A stretch of 64,000 bases of DNA from Caenorhabditis remanei (lineage: Eukaryota > Nematoda > Chromadorea > Rhabditida > Rhabditidae): positions 2,895,717-2,959,716 of the forward strand of contig NC_071330.1 of assembly GCF_010183535.1 (NCBI RefSeq), written 5' to 3'. This document shows positions 1 to 10,618 of this stretch, in pieces. The notes below the pieces were generated by a model that was given only the letters and a program-made list of their open reading frames with translations, ran no database searches and was not told the origin of the DNA. The first letter of the stretch is position 1, and each line of letters starts with the position of its first letter. The translations under genes were made by a program, and so were the position numbers.

Positions 1-146
1 CAGTTTCTGGGAAGAAGATTGGCGCATCGCTTTCTGTACTGAATCCATGATGATCTTTTCCTGTTGGATACCACTGCATCACTCCCATTTGTTTCAATTC
101 TCCGTCTTTACTCATCGCATTCTTCAGACCGTATTCTTGTCCATAG
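1..146 (-). pseudogene. atgp-1: atgp-like exon fragment, downstream part (cut by LTR element)
   Basis: Read on the minus strand this continues the exon at 9841-9997; the retroelement 147-9840 lies between. Joined across the 4-bp duplication the frame is open, passing from ...VSVYY to GQEYGLKNAM and on to the window edge at position 1. The family is the glycoprotein (heavy-chain, 4F2hc-like) subunit of heteromeric amino-acid transporters: a single-pass membrane protein with an extracellular alpha-amylase-like domain that has no glycosidase activity. The piece matches the later part of the amylase barrel (PGAxxxYYGxEYGLK). The LTR insertion would end the protein within a few residues. Assignment rests on recognised motifs and on the other atgp fragments nearby, so it is an inference of good strength. 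Confidence 0.65.
143..146. repeat. Target-site duplication ATAG of the LTR element (left)
   Basis: ATAG here is repeated at 9841-9844 directly after the 3' LTR. Removing one copy and the element restores an open atgp-like reading frame. Confidence 0.85.
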
Positions 147-580
147 TGTGAAAGGGTAGAACTCAGACTATGTCTGCCTTCTTCCTTTTCTCTAAACCTC
201 TCTTCTCTAGGCGTCTCAACACAAAGAGGAAGAGTCGGAGAAGACTGGCTCCGCCCCTTTTCACCAAGAGAAGGGCGTCGCCTCTCTTCAGTTAGTCTAG
301 CTGGATCCTAGCCCATGCATGTCACCTAGCATGGGGTGAGTCCCTTTCCTACTGTATCTCAATAGGACTGGGCCTCACAAGGATCCTTAGGCCCTATATA
401 TATTACTCCCATTATTCATTACCTATTATTACTCACTTATCATATTCTCTTATATAATCTCCATACATAAATCCATATACCCATACACATATAATCAACA
501 CTACTCCACTCTCTGTAAGCCCGAGGGATCAGGTGAAGGTTGAGCATTCAGAAGGGGTTCTGGAGCGATCCCCCTTCACA
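147..580 (+). repeat. 5' LTR
   Basis: Begins TGTGAAAGGGTAGAAC and ends GATCCCCCTTCACA. A TATATATA box at 395-402 is a likely core promoter for the element. It matches the 3' LTR at 9407-9840 base for base as far as I can read. Confidence 0.95.
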
Positions 581-593
581 TGGAGGTCCCACC
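581..593 (+). other. Primer binding site, tRNA-Gln type
   Basis: TGGAGGTCCCACC directly abuts the 5' LTR. It is the complement of a 3' end reading GGTGGGACCT plus CCA. From memory this is the acceptor end of a eukaryotic tRNA-Gln of the GGTCCCA... type. tRNA identity is recalled, not searched. Confidence 0.7.
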
Positions 594-3525
594 AATCTTT
601 TCTTAACTCTTCCTATTTGAAAGAGATACTAATATTCATACTATACTACTGTGAACTAATATTTTACTACACCAACCGGAAACTCGTGTCGCTATCGGAG
701 TTCAAATCGATGTTCAAGTAGGTCTCATCGACTTTCTAGGAGTATGGTTCGAAACATATTCCAAGAAAGGTCCATCAGCTATGGTGAGGCACAGGTATGC
801 GAATTAGATGAGGACGATATCAATCGTCACAACTCCCTTTTAATCCTGAAACAGTGGCTTAGGAGTACATTCTGTAGCTCCAGTTTAAGATCAGGAAATA
901 TAGTTATTATGTGTGTATTTATTGGAAAATCATACTATATTGGGAAAGAAGTATATTGAAGTACATTCTTTAAAATCTCTCGTTAAAAATCTCTCGTTAA
1001 AATCTCTCTATTAAACCTCTCTATCAAAAATCTGTCATAAAATCTCGTTTCTTATACTAACATAGTTAACTGGTCATTAGGTAATTTAAGAGTATTAGGA
1101 AATAGATAAAATAAATATTTTATCAAGATTGAGAAGTTTCTAACTAGTGACTAAAACAACCCAACTTCCCACCCGAAATTCCAAAAATCTACCAAGAAAA
1201 GTCCAGTCAGAAAACAACATTGAGACCATAACATTACAGTACAGGAGTGTATTGTTGGAGGGCTTAGTTCCATCGGTTCAGAGACGATCGAACATAGCAA
1301 TCTTTAACGTTAAATTCACACCACGAGACACGTCTAGATATAGTAAGAAGATAAGAATCAGACGTTGTCGGTTAGGCTTCAAAAAAAAAAAAAAATGAAC
1401 TAACCAAGTCTCGGAGTTACTGTAATCTACTGAGTGCAGTCATTAAGAATGGAAAAATGACATATATCTCAGGCTGAAAGTGAGGTCAATATATCCTTAA
1501 CCAATTCCAGACCGTGACAAAAAGGGTCATAGAAATTTAGAATCTTAGAATTGTTAGACCGAAGAACAGTGCTATCATGCTATATAAAAAAAAAAGAAAT
1601 AAAGTAAATTGTTATGGGAAAGTTAGAGATGCATTTCCGTCCTCGAAGTAATCGACATTTATAAAGCTATTGCTCACTGAAGTACCATAATACTCTCCTT
1701 GATAGCACCCGGAGACCTCTAGACAGGGATGACGGAAACATTAATTTGTAAAACCTGGAAGGAAATTACTACCTGGCTTGACTCAGACTCGCAGGAAAAG
1801 CATTTCGCTAGAGTGTTAGAAGGCGCCGCATACCATGAAGTGATAACCTGTCACGGCCGTCAGGCTCACTAACGTAACATGGATGTTTAAAAATGAAGAA
1901 TAAAATAAAATAGTTAATTTCTCCATGTTCTTTGAAGGGTCTGACCAAGAAAGGAAATCCATGAATCCTAGGCAGACTATATGATTAGCAGACCTCATCT
2001 GCCCTTATTTTCGCCACAAACGCGACAGCTACAGAGCTATATTATGTTAAAAACAGTTTGATTATAGATTCTAGATAGGAGTAGGTTCTGTGAGAGTCAG
2101 AAACTACTAGGTTATACACGCACGAAATAGTGTTGCGAATCCGGAGACATGTTGCTGACTAGAAGAAGAAGAAGGACTACGGTAGAAAGATCAAAAGTGC
2201 AGCCCGTGGGGCATAAATAATACATCGTCACGAACAAAACCTACAGTAGGACGTCGAAAGGATGCGAAACGAAATTAGGAGGAATTCGAGTGTAATTCCC
2301 CGGAGTGTGCAACAACTGTGAATAGCAGATGACGGGAAAAGGGGGGAAGCGGAAAGAAATAACAGGCGGGTCGGAGAGGCGTAGATTATAATTTATTTAT
2401 AGTTGTCAGGCGCTATACGAAAATTGTACACAATTGTATACGCGACAACCGTCGACATCTGGCATTAAGGCAGACAGCCGCTATGAAATTGAGGAGCAAT
2501 GAGACACTGGGGGGCAAAACTTTCAAATTTACCATAGGAGAGTAAGCCACGCCCACGGACTACGGTAGAAGGGAAGGAGTAGAAAAGGGTGACCAGTCTA
2601 TGGGAAAGGTCATTTATCCCTCTCCTTTATCAAACCCTTACCACCCAAATCCATAAATTTCCAGAAAACTTGGAATTTAAAGCTTTTGGCACTGACTTGC
2701 CATCAACGCCCACGTGCACCCAGCTCACACAGCTCATACAGCTCAACGCTCAACAACTGCCCAGCCATCTCACCGACCCAAGAGAATCGTCCAACAGAAG
2801 TTGAAGTTAGTTTCTTTTCCATTGGTTATTGGGGCTAGTCACAATTAGAATTAGTTTAGGAAAACTTCTCAATCCAAATCAAATCAATCCAAATCAAATC
2901 AATCAAATCAAATCAATATCAAATCAATATCAAATCAAAATCTCTCAAATCTTGTGAGCACCTTGCTCAACTCTCTCAATCTCTCTCTCTCTCTCAACGT
3001 TTCTCTCTCTCTCTCACTCATCTTCATCACCTAGTTGGTCTATCAACGTCGGAAAAACATTAAGTCTCTCGCTCATCACACGCAAATTCATCTTCATAAT
3101 CATACGTTTCATTCAAAAGTTGTTAAACTTATTTGTCTTTCTCGCTCTATCCACTCTGCATAAGACCATCTATCGCGCCAAAATAGTTCCCTCCGTTCAA
3201 GAAGTAGTAACCAACCACTGCTAACGAGCGTAACTACATCGGCATCGACAGTAGAAACATCTCTAGCGGCTCGTCAATCATAAGATCTTCATCCAACCCG
3301 CTAGTAGACACTTCCCGGGCCATTGATTTTTTTTCTCCGTTATCTCCTACAAATCCTGTGTAGAAGTTACTTCCTTAAGAGTAATCAACTTTCAAAGAGC
3401 CTTAAACCTAAATTTTTTTTGAGAACCAACCGGTTACAAGTAGTCAATCAACAGGAGTGGTACCACAGAGTTCTCAAAACTCCGAGATAGTGATTAAGGA
3501 AGAACCTAGAGAATCGGAACCAGAA
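594..3525 (+). other. Long internal leader of the LTR element
   Basis: About 2.9 kb between the primer site and the first good ATG of the gag ORF. Only short ORFs (71-83 codons or less) with no recognisable domain occur. It contains CAAATCAAT-type tandem repeats at 2866-2940 and a CT-rich stretch at 2975-3020. Such a long leader is unusual; it may hold a packaging signal, splice donor or remnants of deleted sequence, but nothing in it identifies which. Confidence 0.5.
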
Positions 3526-6500
3526 ATGGCTAAGAAAGAGTTAGCGGAGGATCTGAAGTGGACGAATCAAGCCATACCGGCAGAAACGGACACTCAGAAA
3601 GCGCTCAGAGCGGTATCAGGTCACATCCCGAAATTTAGCGAAGGCAATACATCGACCCTGCGCAGATGGCTAGTCGAATATCGAGGTGCCTTGCATAGCC
3701 TTAACATCAAACAGGAGGCGGGCGCTAAGATCATGCCATTCTTTCTCGAGGGGCTAGCAAAGAGTAGATTCATCCAGCTAAGTCAAAACCAAACTAACAC
3801 CTGGGATAAACTAGTTGAGAATCTCATCGCTGCTTTTGAAGTCCCAGGAGACCGCGAACTCGTCCAGCAAGAGATAACGACTTTTAAACAAGGTCAGCTG
3901 TCAATTGCGGAATACGCGCAAAAGCTGAAAACGTTAGGTGAGTATGCTTACGAAGGCATACCGGATACTGTGCGGGATGGGTTGCTCGTGAATCATTTTA
4001 TGCATCACGCAGCCAGCCACATCCGCAGAAAGCTCCTTAGGATGGAAAATACACCAAAAACGTTAGAGGAAGTTATCCGCAGAGCGGAAAGATTCCAAAG
4101 GCTTCATGACCTAGACGAGGATGAAAAGGAAGAGGAGCTAATTGCAGCTATGACGCAACTGATGCGTACTAGGGAAGATAGACCAGATGAACTAGACTCC
4201 CGTTCCTCTTATTCTCCATCACCACCTCCATCACGGGAAGAAGAGTGGGATTGGCCGCAGAGACAACATAATTGTCAAAAAGAGCCTCGAGAAGAATCAT
4301 ATCGTAGTCCTCGAGGAGAGAGAAGCGCAGTCCAGCGTCTTCTCGCTTATTTGACAATAGCCATGATGTTAGCTGTACCAGCATGGGCAGGCAAACCACA
4401 AATATGTGGATTCCAACAGGGAGGAAACACGTTCGTTCCACCCTCTATTCTTCCTTGCGAATCCCCGCGTACGTCCATTGTTTCCACCCGGGCGGACTTA
4501 TTTGAACTCCGCACGGACCCAATGCGACAAATTGCGCACGCCTGCTATAGACAAGGGTTTAAAGTGTCCACTTTTTCAATCTTTAGAATCTATTCCACCG
4601 CTAAAATGACTGATCGAGGTTCGAATACGTTCCAACAGGTTCGAACTCAAGAATGTCGTGAAGCAGTTAGATCTAAACAGTACGCTGGTAAGGACATGAC
4701 GGAAGGTCCGAAAGGAGTATACCGCTCAGCTAGTCTTGGTGAAAATGCCGAAAATTATACGGCATGGTTTGGAGGAAAAGAGGTCGAGCACGACGAATTC
4801 ACAATAGTTGTCGGAGAGGTTGCATCATTTGACGGCGATGCTACCATTTCAACGTTAGGAGATACCTCAAAATGCTCGTACTCGTCTGGAAATTGCAAAA
4901 CGGCTGAATCCACCATAGTATGGACGGAGAGTTCCCCATACAGAGCCTGCAAATACCAGAAAATGATCTCAGTTGATGCGTTTATTACTAATAAACATAT
5001 AGCAGTTCCCGAACTTAAGATGTTCTCCACTATCTCTCAGGATATGCGATTTACGCAGTCAGAGTCAAAAGGTTGTTTAGCGGGTAATGTATATTTTACG
5101 GATGACGGGAAGATGTTATCTTTCCCAGAATTACCCTCGGATCTCTGGATACCAGACTATGTCAGGATGAAGCAAGATCACCACCGACAGAAACGGGTAG
5201 CCTACCTCAAATTGGAAGGTCCAAACAACACAACCATCTCCATTAACATCGGAGAAAAGTTCGCGACTCCGTTAATCTACAAGTATTTTAAAGTAGATGC
5301 CCTAGAAAAGATACCCCAGTTCGACACGGATCCCATTACGAATCCGGCTATTCTAGCTGATATCAAAGCGTTCGGGGTAACAAATGAGTTACTCAGGGAT
5401 AGAGCAAAGAAATACGATCAAGAACGTAGAAACTCACTAGGTTCACAATTGATAGTATTAAAATGCATTCGGATTCGTCAATATTGGCATCGAGAATTCA
5501 CGAGAATTCAAAAGCTATTTGGGGAAAGAACGGAGAAGGATGCAGAACTGCTGATCGCGATGGGGGAGGAGTTGGTAGATGTATTCGATTCACTTCTGGA
5601 TTTGGATCTTGGGAAAAGTGAACGAAAACCAGGAAGTCTTCCTGCGGGTTATCAAGAACCACGGTTTGACGAAAACAAGGTACAGAGTATGGAATACATC
5701 GAACCATACGTCGAGGCTCCATACCAACCACCACCTCCACCCACATCAACCACCACAACTACAACGACCACGACAACGACGACAACGACGACAACAACGA
5801 TGAAACCAAGGACGGTACCACCAGCGGCAACGACAAAAGCCACACCTACTACCACCACGACTCAAGCACCCACCACCACTAGAAGAACAGTTGTCATTCC
5901 ACCTACCATCACGGCAATTGAGAAACCAATTCCCTATTATGAGGGCATAGTACCACCAGAAAACCGAAACGTTTATTTCGAGAAACCTCATAGTAATCCA
6001 TTCCATAGTCCAGCCAAAGATATTTTTATGCAAACTTGCGCAAGTCAACAGGAATCAACCATTCTGTTTCTCACTTTGTTAATTATCGATCCGACAGCGG
6101 CTATTAGACAGTTATTCAAAAGAACTGACATCGCTGCTAGGAAAGCCGGCCAGGCTTTACTAATTTCACAATGTAGACCTGTTGAACCAGAAGAAGTTTA
6201 CTGGAATAGAAGGATTAATGACACCTGTTTTGACCTAGTTCCAATGATGGTCGAAGGGAAAATTTGGTTCTTATTAGAGGGTACTGATGATTTAGTAGCC
6301 GATTCAGGCTCAGTAGAGTGCAAGCGTCCTATGATCACTGGAAAGATTCACGTAGAAGGCGAAACTTGGAAAAATGAGCAAGGTACCGAAATGTGGGTAC
6401 AAACGCTCAATAGACCAATCCAAAAGACCGCCAGCCAATTTTTGTTCCAAGCTCCGGCAGTGATAGGAAATGATCTTCTTGGCCCAGGAACATCTTCAGC

Positions 6501-8310
6501 GGCCAATGAAGAATTAAATAAAATCTATCGTAGGAGGGAAAATAATATTACTTTCCGTCTGTTGGAAGAGAACATTGTTAAGGCGAAAGACTATATAACC
6601 ACAAAAGTCAAAATCCATAAGGATACGGTAGCAAACACCTTAGACGAATTGTGGAATAGCACGGGAAAGAAGGTGTTTTCAGCAATCAAACATGTGATTT
6701 TCAATGTTTGGATGTTTATTCTGGTAATCATTGGCCCAGTGTTATTTGTAGTCATCTTAGTGATAATCCTCTATGTTTATTGCAAATTCCGCTGGTCTAG
6801 AAGAGCAACATCTGCGACTGCAAATCGATTAATCGAAATGGCAACTAGACAATTAAGAGGAATTAACCACGTAGATTACGAGGGGGGTCAGCGTGTCTAC
6901 ATATCAGCGGATATCAATGATGAATACCCCATCCCAGGAGTTTACTCCGTTCTTCATCGTAGAAATAGAGGACACTTGCCAGTGATAAAGATAGAGATGA
7001 ATGGAAAAATAGTTCATGCATTACTGGATACGGGAGCAGGTATCAGCTATCTTCCTGTTTCCCAGATTAGGTCAGAAGACTTGGATGTAGGAAAAGAACA
7101 ACAAGCCCGAGCGGCTAATGGTTCAGTTATCAGATTCCTAGGAACAACATCGCAGAGCATAAAGATAGGAGAAATTGAGGTAGACCAAACTCTTTTGGTA
7201 TCCCATGAGGAGGACTGTCCTTCAGAAATTCTTCTAGGAGTAGATTTCATTCGGAACATTAACAAATTAGGACATCCAGTGTCATTCGACATGTTAAAGA
7301 AGGAAGTTCAAATTGGAACGGAAATTTCTCTAGTCTGCAATGTTGAATTAGCTCCTGAAAGGGAAGAGATTAAAGTAGCGGTTAGTCATAATTGCACGGT
7401 TAATCAAACTTCGGAGGCAATTATTCCAGTCAAATTAGTGAACTATAGGAAGGAGTTCGGTACTGAATTCATGATTTCGGACAACAAAAAGGAATCAGAG
7501 CAAATCTACGCTATTGCCAGATCAGTTGTTTTAACAGATCAGGAAGGGAAAACGTTTTTACAATTAGTTAACCCATCCGCAACCCCAATAAAATTATTTG
7601 CGGGGCAGGCTCTAGCCACGGCAACGATCTACGAACAGATTTGGGAAGACAGCTATACGCCACCAGAAGCAGACTGGACAGCTAAACTCCCTATCATGCC
7701 AAAACCGACACCTCCTGACTACGAACCATCAAACGAAATTGATCTTAAAGATTCAATCTTTACCGAAGAGCAGAAAAGTAGACTTAGAGATATAATTGAT
7801 AGACACCCGAAGGCATTCGTAGGTCCGGATGGCGTTTTAGGATGTTACAATGAAACGATACGACATCGGATAGATTTTGTCAAAGATGCGAAAATGCCAG
7901 CGTCTAGAAATTATAGAGTTCCACTTGAGAGAAGAGATGAATTAGGAAAACAAATTAGGGTAATCGAATCCCAAGGAGTAACATGCCCACCACCATCTCC
8001 ATTGGCGGATCCTGTTGTAATGGTTTGGAAATCAGAAAGGATCAAAAATACTAAAACCCATGAGAGAGTAACAGAGGTACTATGGAAAAATACCAATGAG
8101 AGATATAGAGAACTCGACCAGAAACCCACTATGAATAATTTTGAAATGAACAGCAGCAAGAAATCCCAGACAAAAGAAAGAAAATTGGATGAATTAAGGC
8201 CAAATTCACCGAACCGTTTCGAACTATGGAAGTTCGAGAGTCTTATAGGGATATTGAACAGCTACTTCCATGAGTGGATCATGAAATTTAGTGGGAAACT
8301 ATTTAAATAG
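3526..8310 (+). CDS. Retroelement polyprotein: gag, envelope-like, protease, truncated RT
   Basis: One open frame. It is open from 3457, but the first ATG is at 3526 (1594 residues). Counting from 3457: residues about 49-217 are a retrotransposon gag (capsid) domain; 218-290 are acidic and Ser/Pro-rich; 296-311 form a hydrophobic signal-like segment ending AWA. Next comes a roughly 770-residue Cys-containing ectodomain with N-glycosylation sites, a furin-like RQKR near 577-580 and a Thr-rich mucin-like run at 762-812. Residues about 1080-1111 form one strong membrane anchor. The aspartic protease has DTGAG at about 1191 and ILLGVDF near 1259. From about 1440 the start of a gypsy-type reverse transcriptase is recognisable, but similarity ends near 1527 and an unrelated tail runs to the stop. 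No CCHC knuckle is seen in gag. The envelope-like part lying between gag and protease is odd. Confidence 0.85.
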   Translation: MAKKELAEDLKWTNQAIPAETDTQKALRAVSGHIPKFSEGNTSTLRRWLVEYRGALHSLNIKQEAGAKIMPFFLEGLAKSRFIQLSQNQTNTWDKLVENLIAAFEVPGDRELVQQEITTFKQGQLSIAEYAQKLKTLGEYAYEGIPDTVRDGLLVNHFMHHAASHIRRKLLRMENTPKTLEEVIRRAERFQRLHDLDEDEKEEELIAAMTQLMRTREDRPDELDSRSSYSPSPPPSREEEWDWPQRQHNCQKEPREESYRSPRGERSAVQRLLAYLTIAMMLAVPAWAGKPQICGFQQGGNTFVPPSILPCESPRTSIVSTRADLFELRTDPMRQIAHACYRQGFKVSTFSIFRIYSTAKMTDRGSNTFQQVRTQECREAVRSKQYAGKDMTEGPKGVYRSASLGENAENYTAWFGGKEVEHDEFTIVVGEVASFDGDATISTLGDTSKCSYSSGNCKTAESTIVWTESSPYRACKYQKMISVDAFITNKHIAVPELKMFSTISQDMRFTQSESKGCLAGNVYFTDDGKMLSFPELPSDLWIPDYVRMKQDHHRQKRVAYLKLEGPNNTTISINIGEKFATPLIYKYFKVDALEKIPQFDTDPITNPAILADIKAFGVTNELLRDRAKKYDQERRNSLGSQLIVLKCIRIRQYWHREFTRIQKLFGERTEKDAELLIAMGEELVDVFDSLLDLDLGKSERKPGSLPAGYQEPRFDENKVQSMEYIEPYVEAPYQPPPPPTSTTTTTTTTTTTTTTTTTMKPRTVPPAATTKATPTTTTTQAPTTTRRTVVIPPTITAIEKPIPYYEGIVPPENRNVYFEKPHSNPFHSPAKDIFMQTCASQQESTILFLTLLIIDPTAAIRQLFKRTDIAARKAGQALLISQCRPVEPEEVYWNRRINDTCFDLVPMMVEGKIWFLLEGTDDLVADSGSVECKRPMITGKIHVEGETWKNEQGTEMWVQTLNRPIQKTASQFLFQAPAVIGNDLLGPGTSSAANEELNKIYRRRENNITFRLLEENIVKAKDYITTKVKIHKDTVANTLDELWNSTGKKVFSAIKHVIFNVWMFILVIIGPVLFVVILVIILYVYCKFRWSRRATSATANRLIEMATRQLRGINHVDYEGGQRVYISADINDEYPIPGVYSVLHRRNRGHLPVIKIEMNGKIVHALLDTGAGISYLPVSQIRSEDLDVGKEQQARAANGSVIRFLGTTSQSIKIGEIEVDQTLLVSHEEDCPSEILLGVDFIRNINKLGHPVSFDMLKKEVQIGTEISLVCNVELAPEREEIKVAVSHNCTVNQTSEAIIPVKLVNYRKEFGTEFMISDNKKESEQIYAIARSVVLTDQEGKTFLQLVNPSATPIKLFAGQALATATIYEQIWEDSYTPPEADWTAKLPIMPKPTPPDYEPSNEIDLKDSIFTEEQKSRLRDIIDRHPKAFVGPDGVLGCYNETIRHRIDFVKDAKMPASRNYRVPLERRDELGKQIRVIESQGVTCPPPSPLADPVVMVWKSERIKNTKTHERVTEVLWKNTNERYRELDQKPTMNNFEMNSSKKSQTKERKLDELRPNSPNRFELWKFESLIGILNSYFHEWIMKFSGKLFK

Positions 8311-8761
8311 TTATGATAAAATTCGAGAGAGGAAACCTAAACTTTCGTCATGCAGAGAAATTTTTAAACTTAAATTAATCTTCTGATATGCTAAACTATA
8401 CTCTTAGATTTGAATTTTACTTTCCCTATGGTAAAAACACCGAAGTACCTAATAAACCGTAATTTAAAAATACGCGTTAAAAGACCAGTGTTAGTTCAGG
8501 GAAAAAATAAGAAATACGAGTGACAGTTGAAAGTGGAAAAGATGCTAAACATCCAACATCAATAATTCGAAAGATCTTCCATAAATTTTTTTTTTGAGAG
8601 TAGAGAGTAGAGAGTAGAGAGTCAGCGAAACGCGTCTGAAAGACCGGAAAAGAGAGTCTAATCAATCGTCGAGATTAACAAGACTTCGAGAACTGAACAA
8701 TTATACCAGAAAGAAGAGAGAAAGAAGACCTAGGAGAAATTGTTAGAAAGAAAAATCGTAA
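8311..8761 (+). other. Retroelement segment after the main ORF
   Basis: No coding signal is convincing here. It contains an AGAGAGT tandem run at about 8598-8626 and is purine-rich. RT, RNase H and integrase would be expected around here in a complete element and are absent. Confidence 0.5.
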
Positions 8762-9219
8762 TTGTTTTCTCTGCAGAATGGACCGGTCAAGGATATCGTT
8801 CCCGGAGAAGGAAAAGCAGAAGAAGTCAAAACGGAAGTTCAGCCCGAGGAGGAAGGGTCCGAAGCGCCAACACAGTCCAATCCGGAACAGACGACTACCG
8901 AAACGCGAAGTCAACCGCTGGAAGGCGAACGGGAAGAAGAAGGACAGGAGGCAGTGGAAGAGGAATAGCAACAACAATGGACAACGTCAAGGAGGTGGCC
9001 GAGGAATGCAGCAGGAATCGGGAAGCTGGAGAGCCGAAATCAACGAGCAGGGACTCCACAGCCAGGCTATGCGCCGATAATGGTAATTAGTCCCATCCCT
9101 TACCCTAGCCTAAACCCATCGTTTATTTCCCCTCCCCACCCGATGCAATATATACCTCATCCAACCATGCCCCAATATTTCCCACACCCTACCCCACCGA
9201 TGCAGCAATATCGTTATTA
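8762..9219 (+). other. Overlapping open frames near the 3' end of the LTR element
   Basis: All three forward frames are open over most of 8740-8968. One frame (8778-9080) is strongly Lys/Arg-rich, resembling a nucleocapsid-like basic peptide. A second (8762-8968) is Glu-rich. After a single TAG at 8966-8968 this second frame stays open to a TAA at 9217-9219 and ends in a Pro/Tyr/Gln-rich tail (motifs such as PHPTMPQYFPH). Which frame is translated is unknown. The region may be a displaced gag C-terminus or an accessory ORF. Confidence 0.4.
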
Positions 9220-9398
9220 ATATTATTAATTCATGTATTGTACGCTCTGTTTATTTTTCCCTCCCAGGACCCGTACCCTTCTACTATTGTACTTTCAGAT
9301 ATCTTCCCCAAATAACTAACTTTTAAGGCCTAAGGTAAATAATTTTTAAGAAATTACGTCTTCTCCTCTTAGTGTCCGGGACGGCCACATTTTAAACC

Positions 9399-9406
9399 GG
9401 GGGGGA
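9399..9406 (+). other. Polypurine tract
   Basis: GGGGGGGA directly abuts the 3' LTR, where the plus-strand primer of LTR retroelements lies. Confidence 0.8.
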
Positions 9407-9840
9407 TGTGAAAGGGTAGAACTCAGACTATGTCTGCCTTCTTCCTTTTCTCTAAACCTCTCTTCTCTAGGCGTCTCAACACAAAGAGGAAGAGTCGGAG
9501 AAGACTGGCTCCGCCCCTTTTCACCAAGAGAAGGGCGTCGCCTCTCTTCAGTTAGTCTAGCTGGATCCTAGCCCATGCATGTCACCTAGCATGGGGTGAG
9601 TCCCTTTCCTACTGTATCTCAATAGGACTGGGCCTCACAAGGATCCTTAGGCCCTATATATATTACTCCCATTATTCATTACCTATTATTACTCACTTAT
9701 CATATTCTCTTATATAATCTCCATACATAAATCCATATACCCATACACATATAATCAACACTACTCCACTCTCTGTAAGCCCGAGGGATCAGGTGAAGGT
9801 TGAGCATTCAGAAGGGGTTCTGGAGCGATCCCCCTTCACA
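9407..9840 (+). repeat. 3' LTR
   Basis: Identical in length and, by eye, in sequence to 147-580. The TATA box equivalent is at 9655-9662. Followed by the ATAG duplication at 9841-9844. Confidence 0.95.
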
Positions 9841-9997
9841 ATAGTAGACTGAAACGGCACCAGGAAGAGTAAGTTGGAGGAAGGAGAGGAGATGGGCGGT
9901 TGGAGTTTCGAAGCGAGATGCAAGGCGGGAGGATTCAGAGTTGGAGAATTGCCAGTGCGGACTGTATTTGTCGACCTGGAAGATATTGGATGAGTTT
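9841..9997 (-). pseudogene. atgp-1: atgp-like exon fragment, upstream part (cut by LTR element)
   Basis: On the minus strand a TGTCCACAG acceptor (10009-9998) opens an exon reading NSSNIFQVDKYSPHWQF and later LPGAVSVYY, which continues at 146-1 once the retroelement is removed. This is the alpha-amylase-like ectodomain of an amino-acid transporter heavy-chain subunit. A short GGGCGGAG palindrome (10012-10041) sits in the preceding intron. It may be the continuation of the gene whose 5' exons are at 20172-21879, but the roughly 10 kb between them lacks the expected middle exons. Confidence 0.65.
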
Positions 9998-10009
9998 CTG
10001 TGGACAATA

Positions 10010-10618
10010 ACTCCGCCCACATCTGTTTGTGGGCGGAGTCTTCTTCATGACATACTGTAACACCTATCAAAACTATCACAATCACAATTATACTACTTTC
10101 TACGAGTGCAACTACTTTTTTTTACTGATTTTCTCTTCGTATGGTTATAAGAAACGGGAGTTCTTGTACCAAAGATGAAGTTTTCAAATTCGGTCTGTCT
10201 TATATCTATATCTTCCTGTCTCCCTACTACAACTCACTTGTACACAATCCACACAACACCCAAATCGCCCCGACCACTTGCCAATTTCTCGTGTAAATCG
10301 AGTGATAGGAGAGGGAAAATTGTTGCATTTCCCCCTTCTTGACTTCTTGTATTTGTGGTCAGGATTACTGTAGCGAAAAGAATTACGGTAGTTGAAGCAT
10401 GATATTTCGGAAACAAAGGGCGTAGAGAGACAAAGAGAAAAATATGGGAAAGAGGTGCGAAATAGAAGTGGTTTCGATTCGTGAACATCAGATTTAGGTG
10501 GAGAGAAACCACTTCTTGAGAGAGAGCAACAAAAAACAGAGGGACTAGGAATACTTGCCATGTGGCTAGTTTTATAGTAATCCATCAAATTGCAGACAAA
10601 CGGACACACAGAAAGATG
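10010..10618. other. No gene recognised
   Basis: Beyond the small GC palindrome the sequence is unique-looking. A minus-strand open frame of 149 codons exists here but has no domain, no splice context and irregular composition, so I do not call it. Confidence 0.5.

Larger units (their letters stand above)
147..9840 (+). mobile_element. Full-length Ty3/gypsy-type LTR retrotransposon, pol mostly lost
   Basis: A 9694-bp element bounded by two 434-bp LTRs (147-580 and 9407-9840), each starting TGTG and ending CACA. I see no difference between the two LTRs by eye, which points to a recent insertion. ATAG flanks both sides (143-146, 9841-9844), a 4-bp target-site duplication. A primer site follows the 5' LTR and a short G-rich polypurine tract precedes the 3' LTR. 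The large ORF holds gag, an envelope-like glycoprotein, an aspartic protease and only the first part of reverse transcriptase. RNase H and integrase are not visible anywhere between the LTRs, so the copy would need proteins in trans to move. It is inserted antisense in an atgp-like exon. Confidence 0.95.

Noticed and set aside
5498..6048. Minus-strand frames rich in Val/Gly/Cys/Arg
   Set aside because: Antisense of the Thr-rich (ACN)n stretch of the retroelement ORF.
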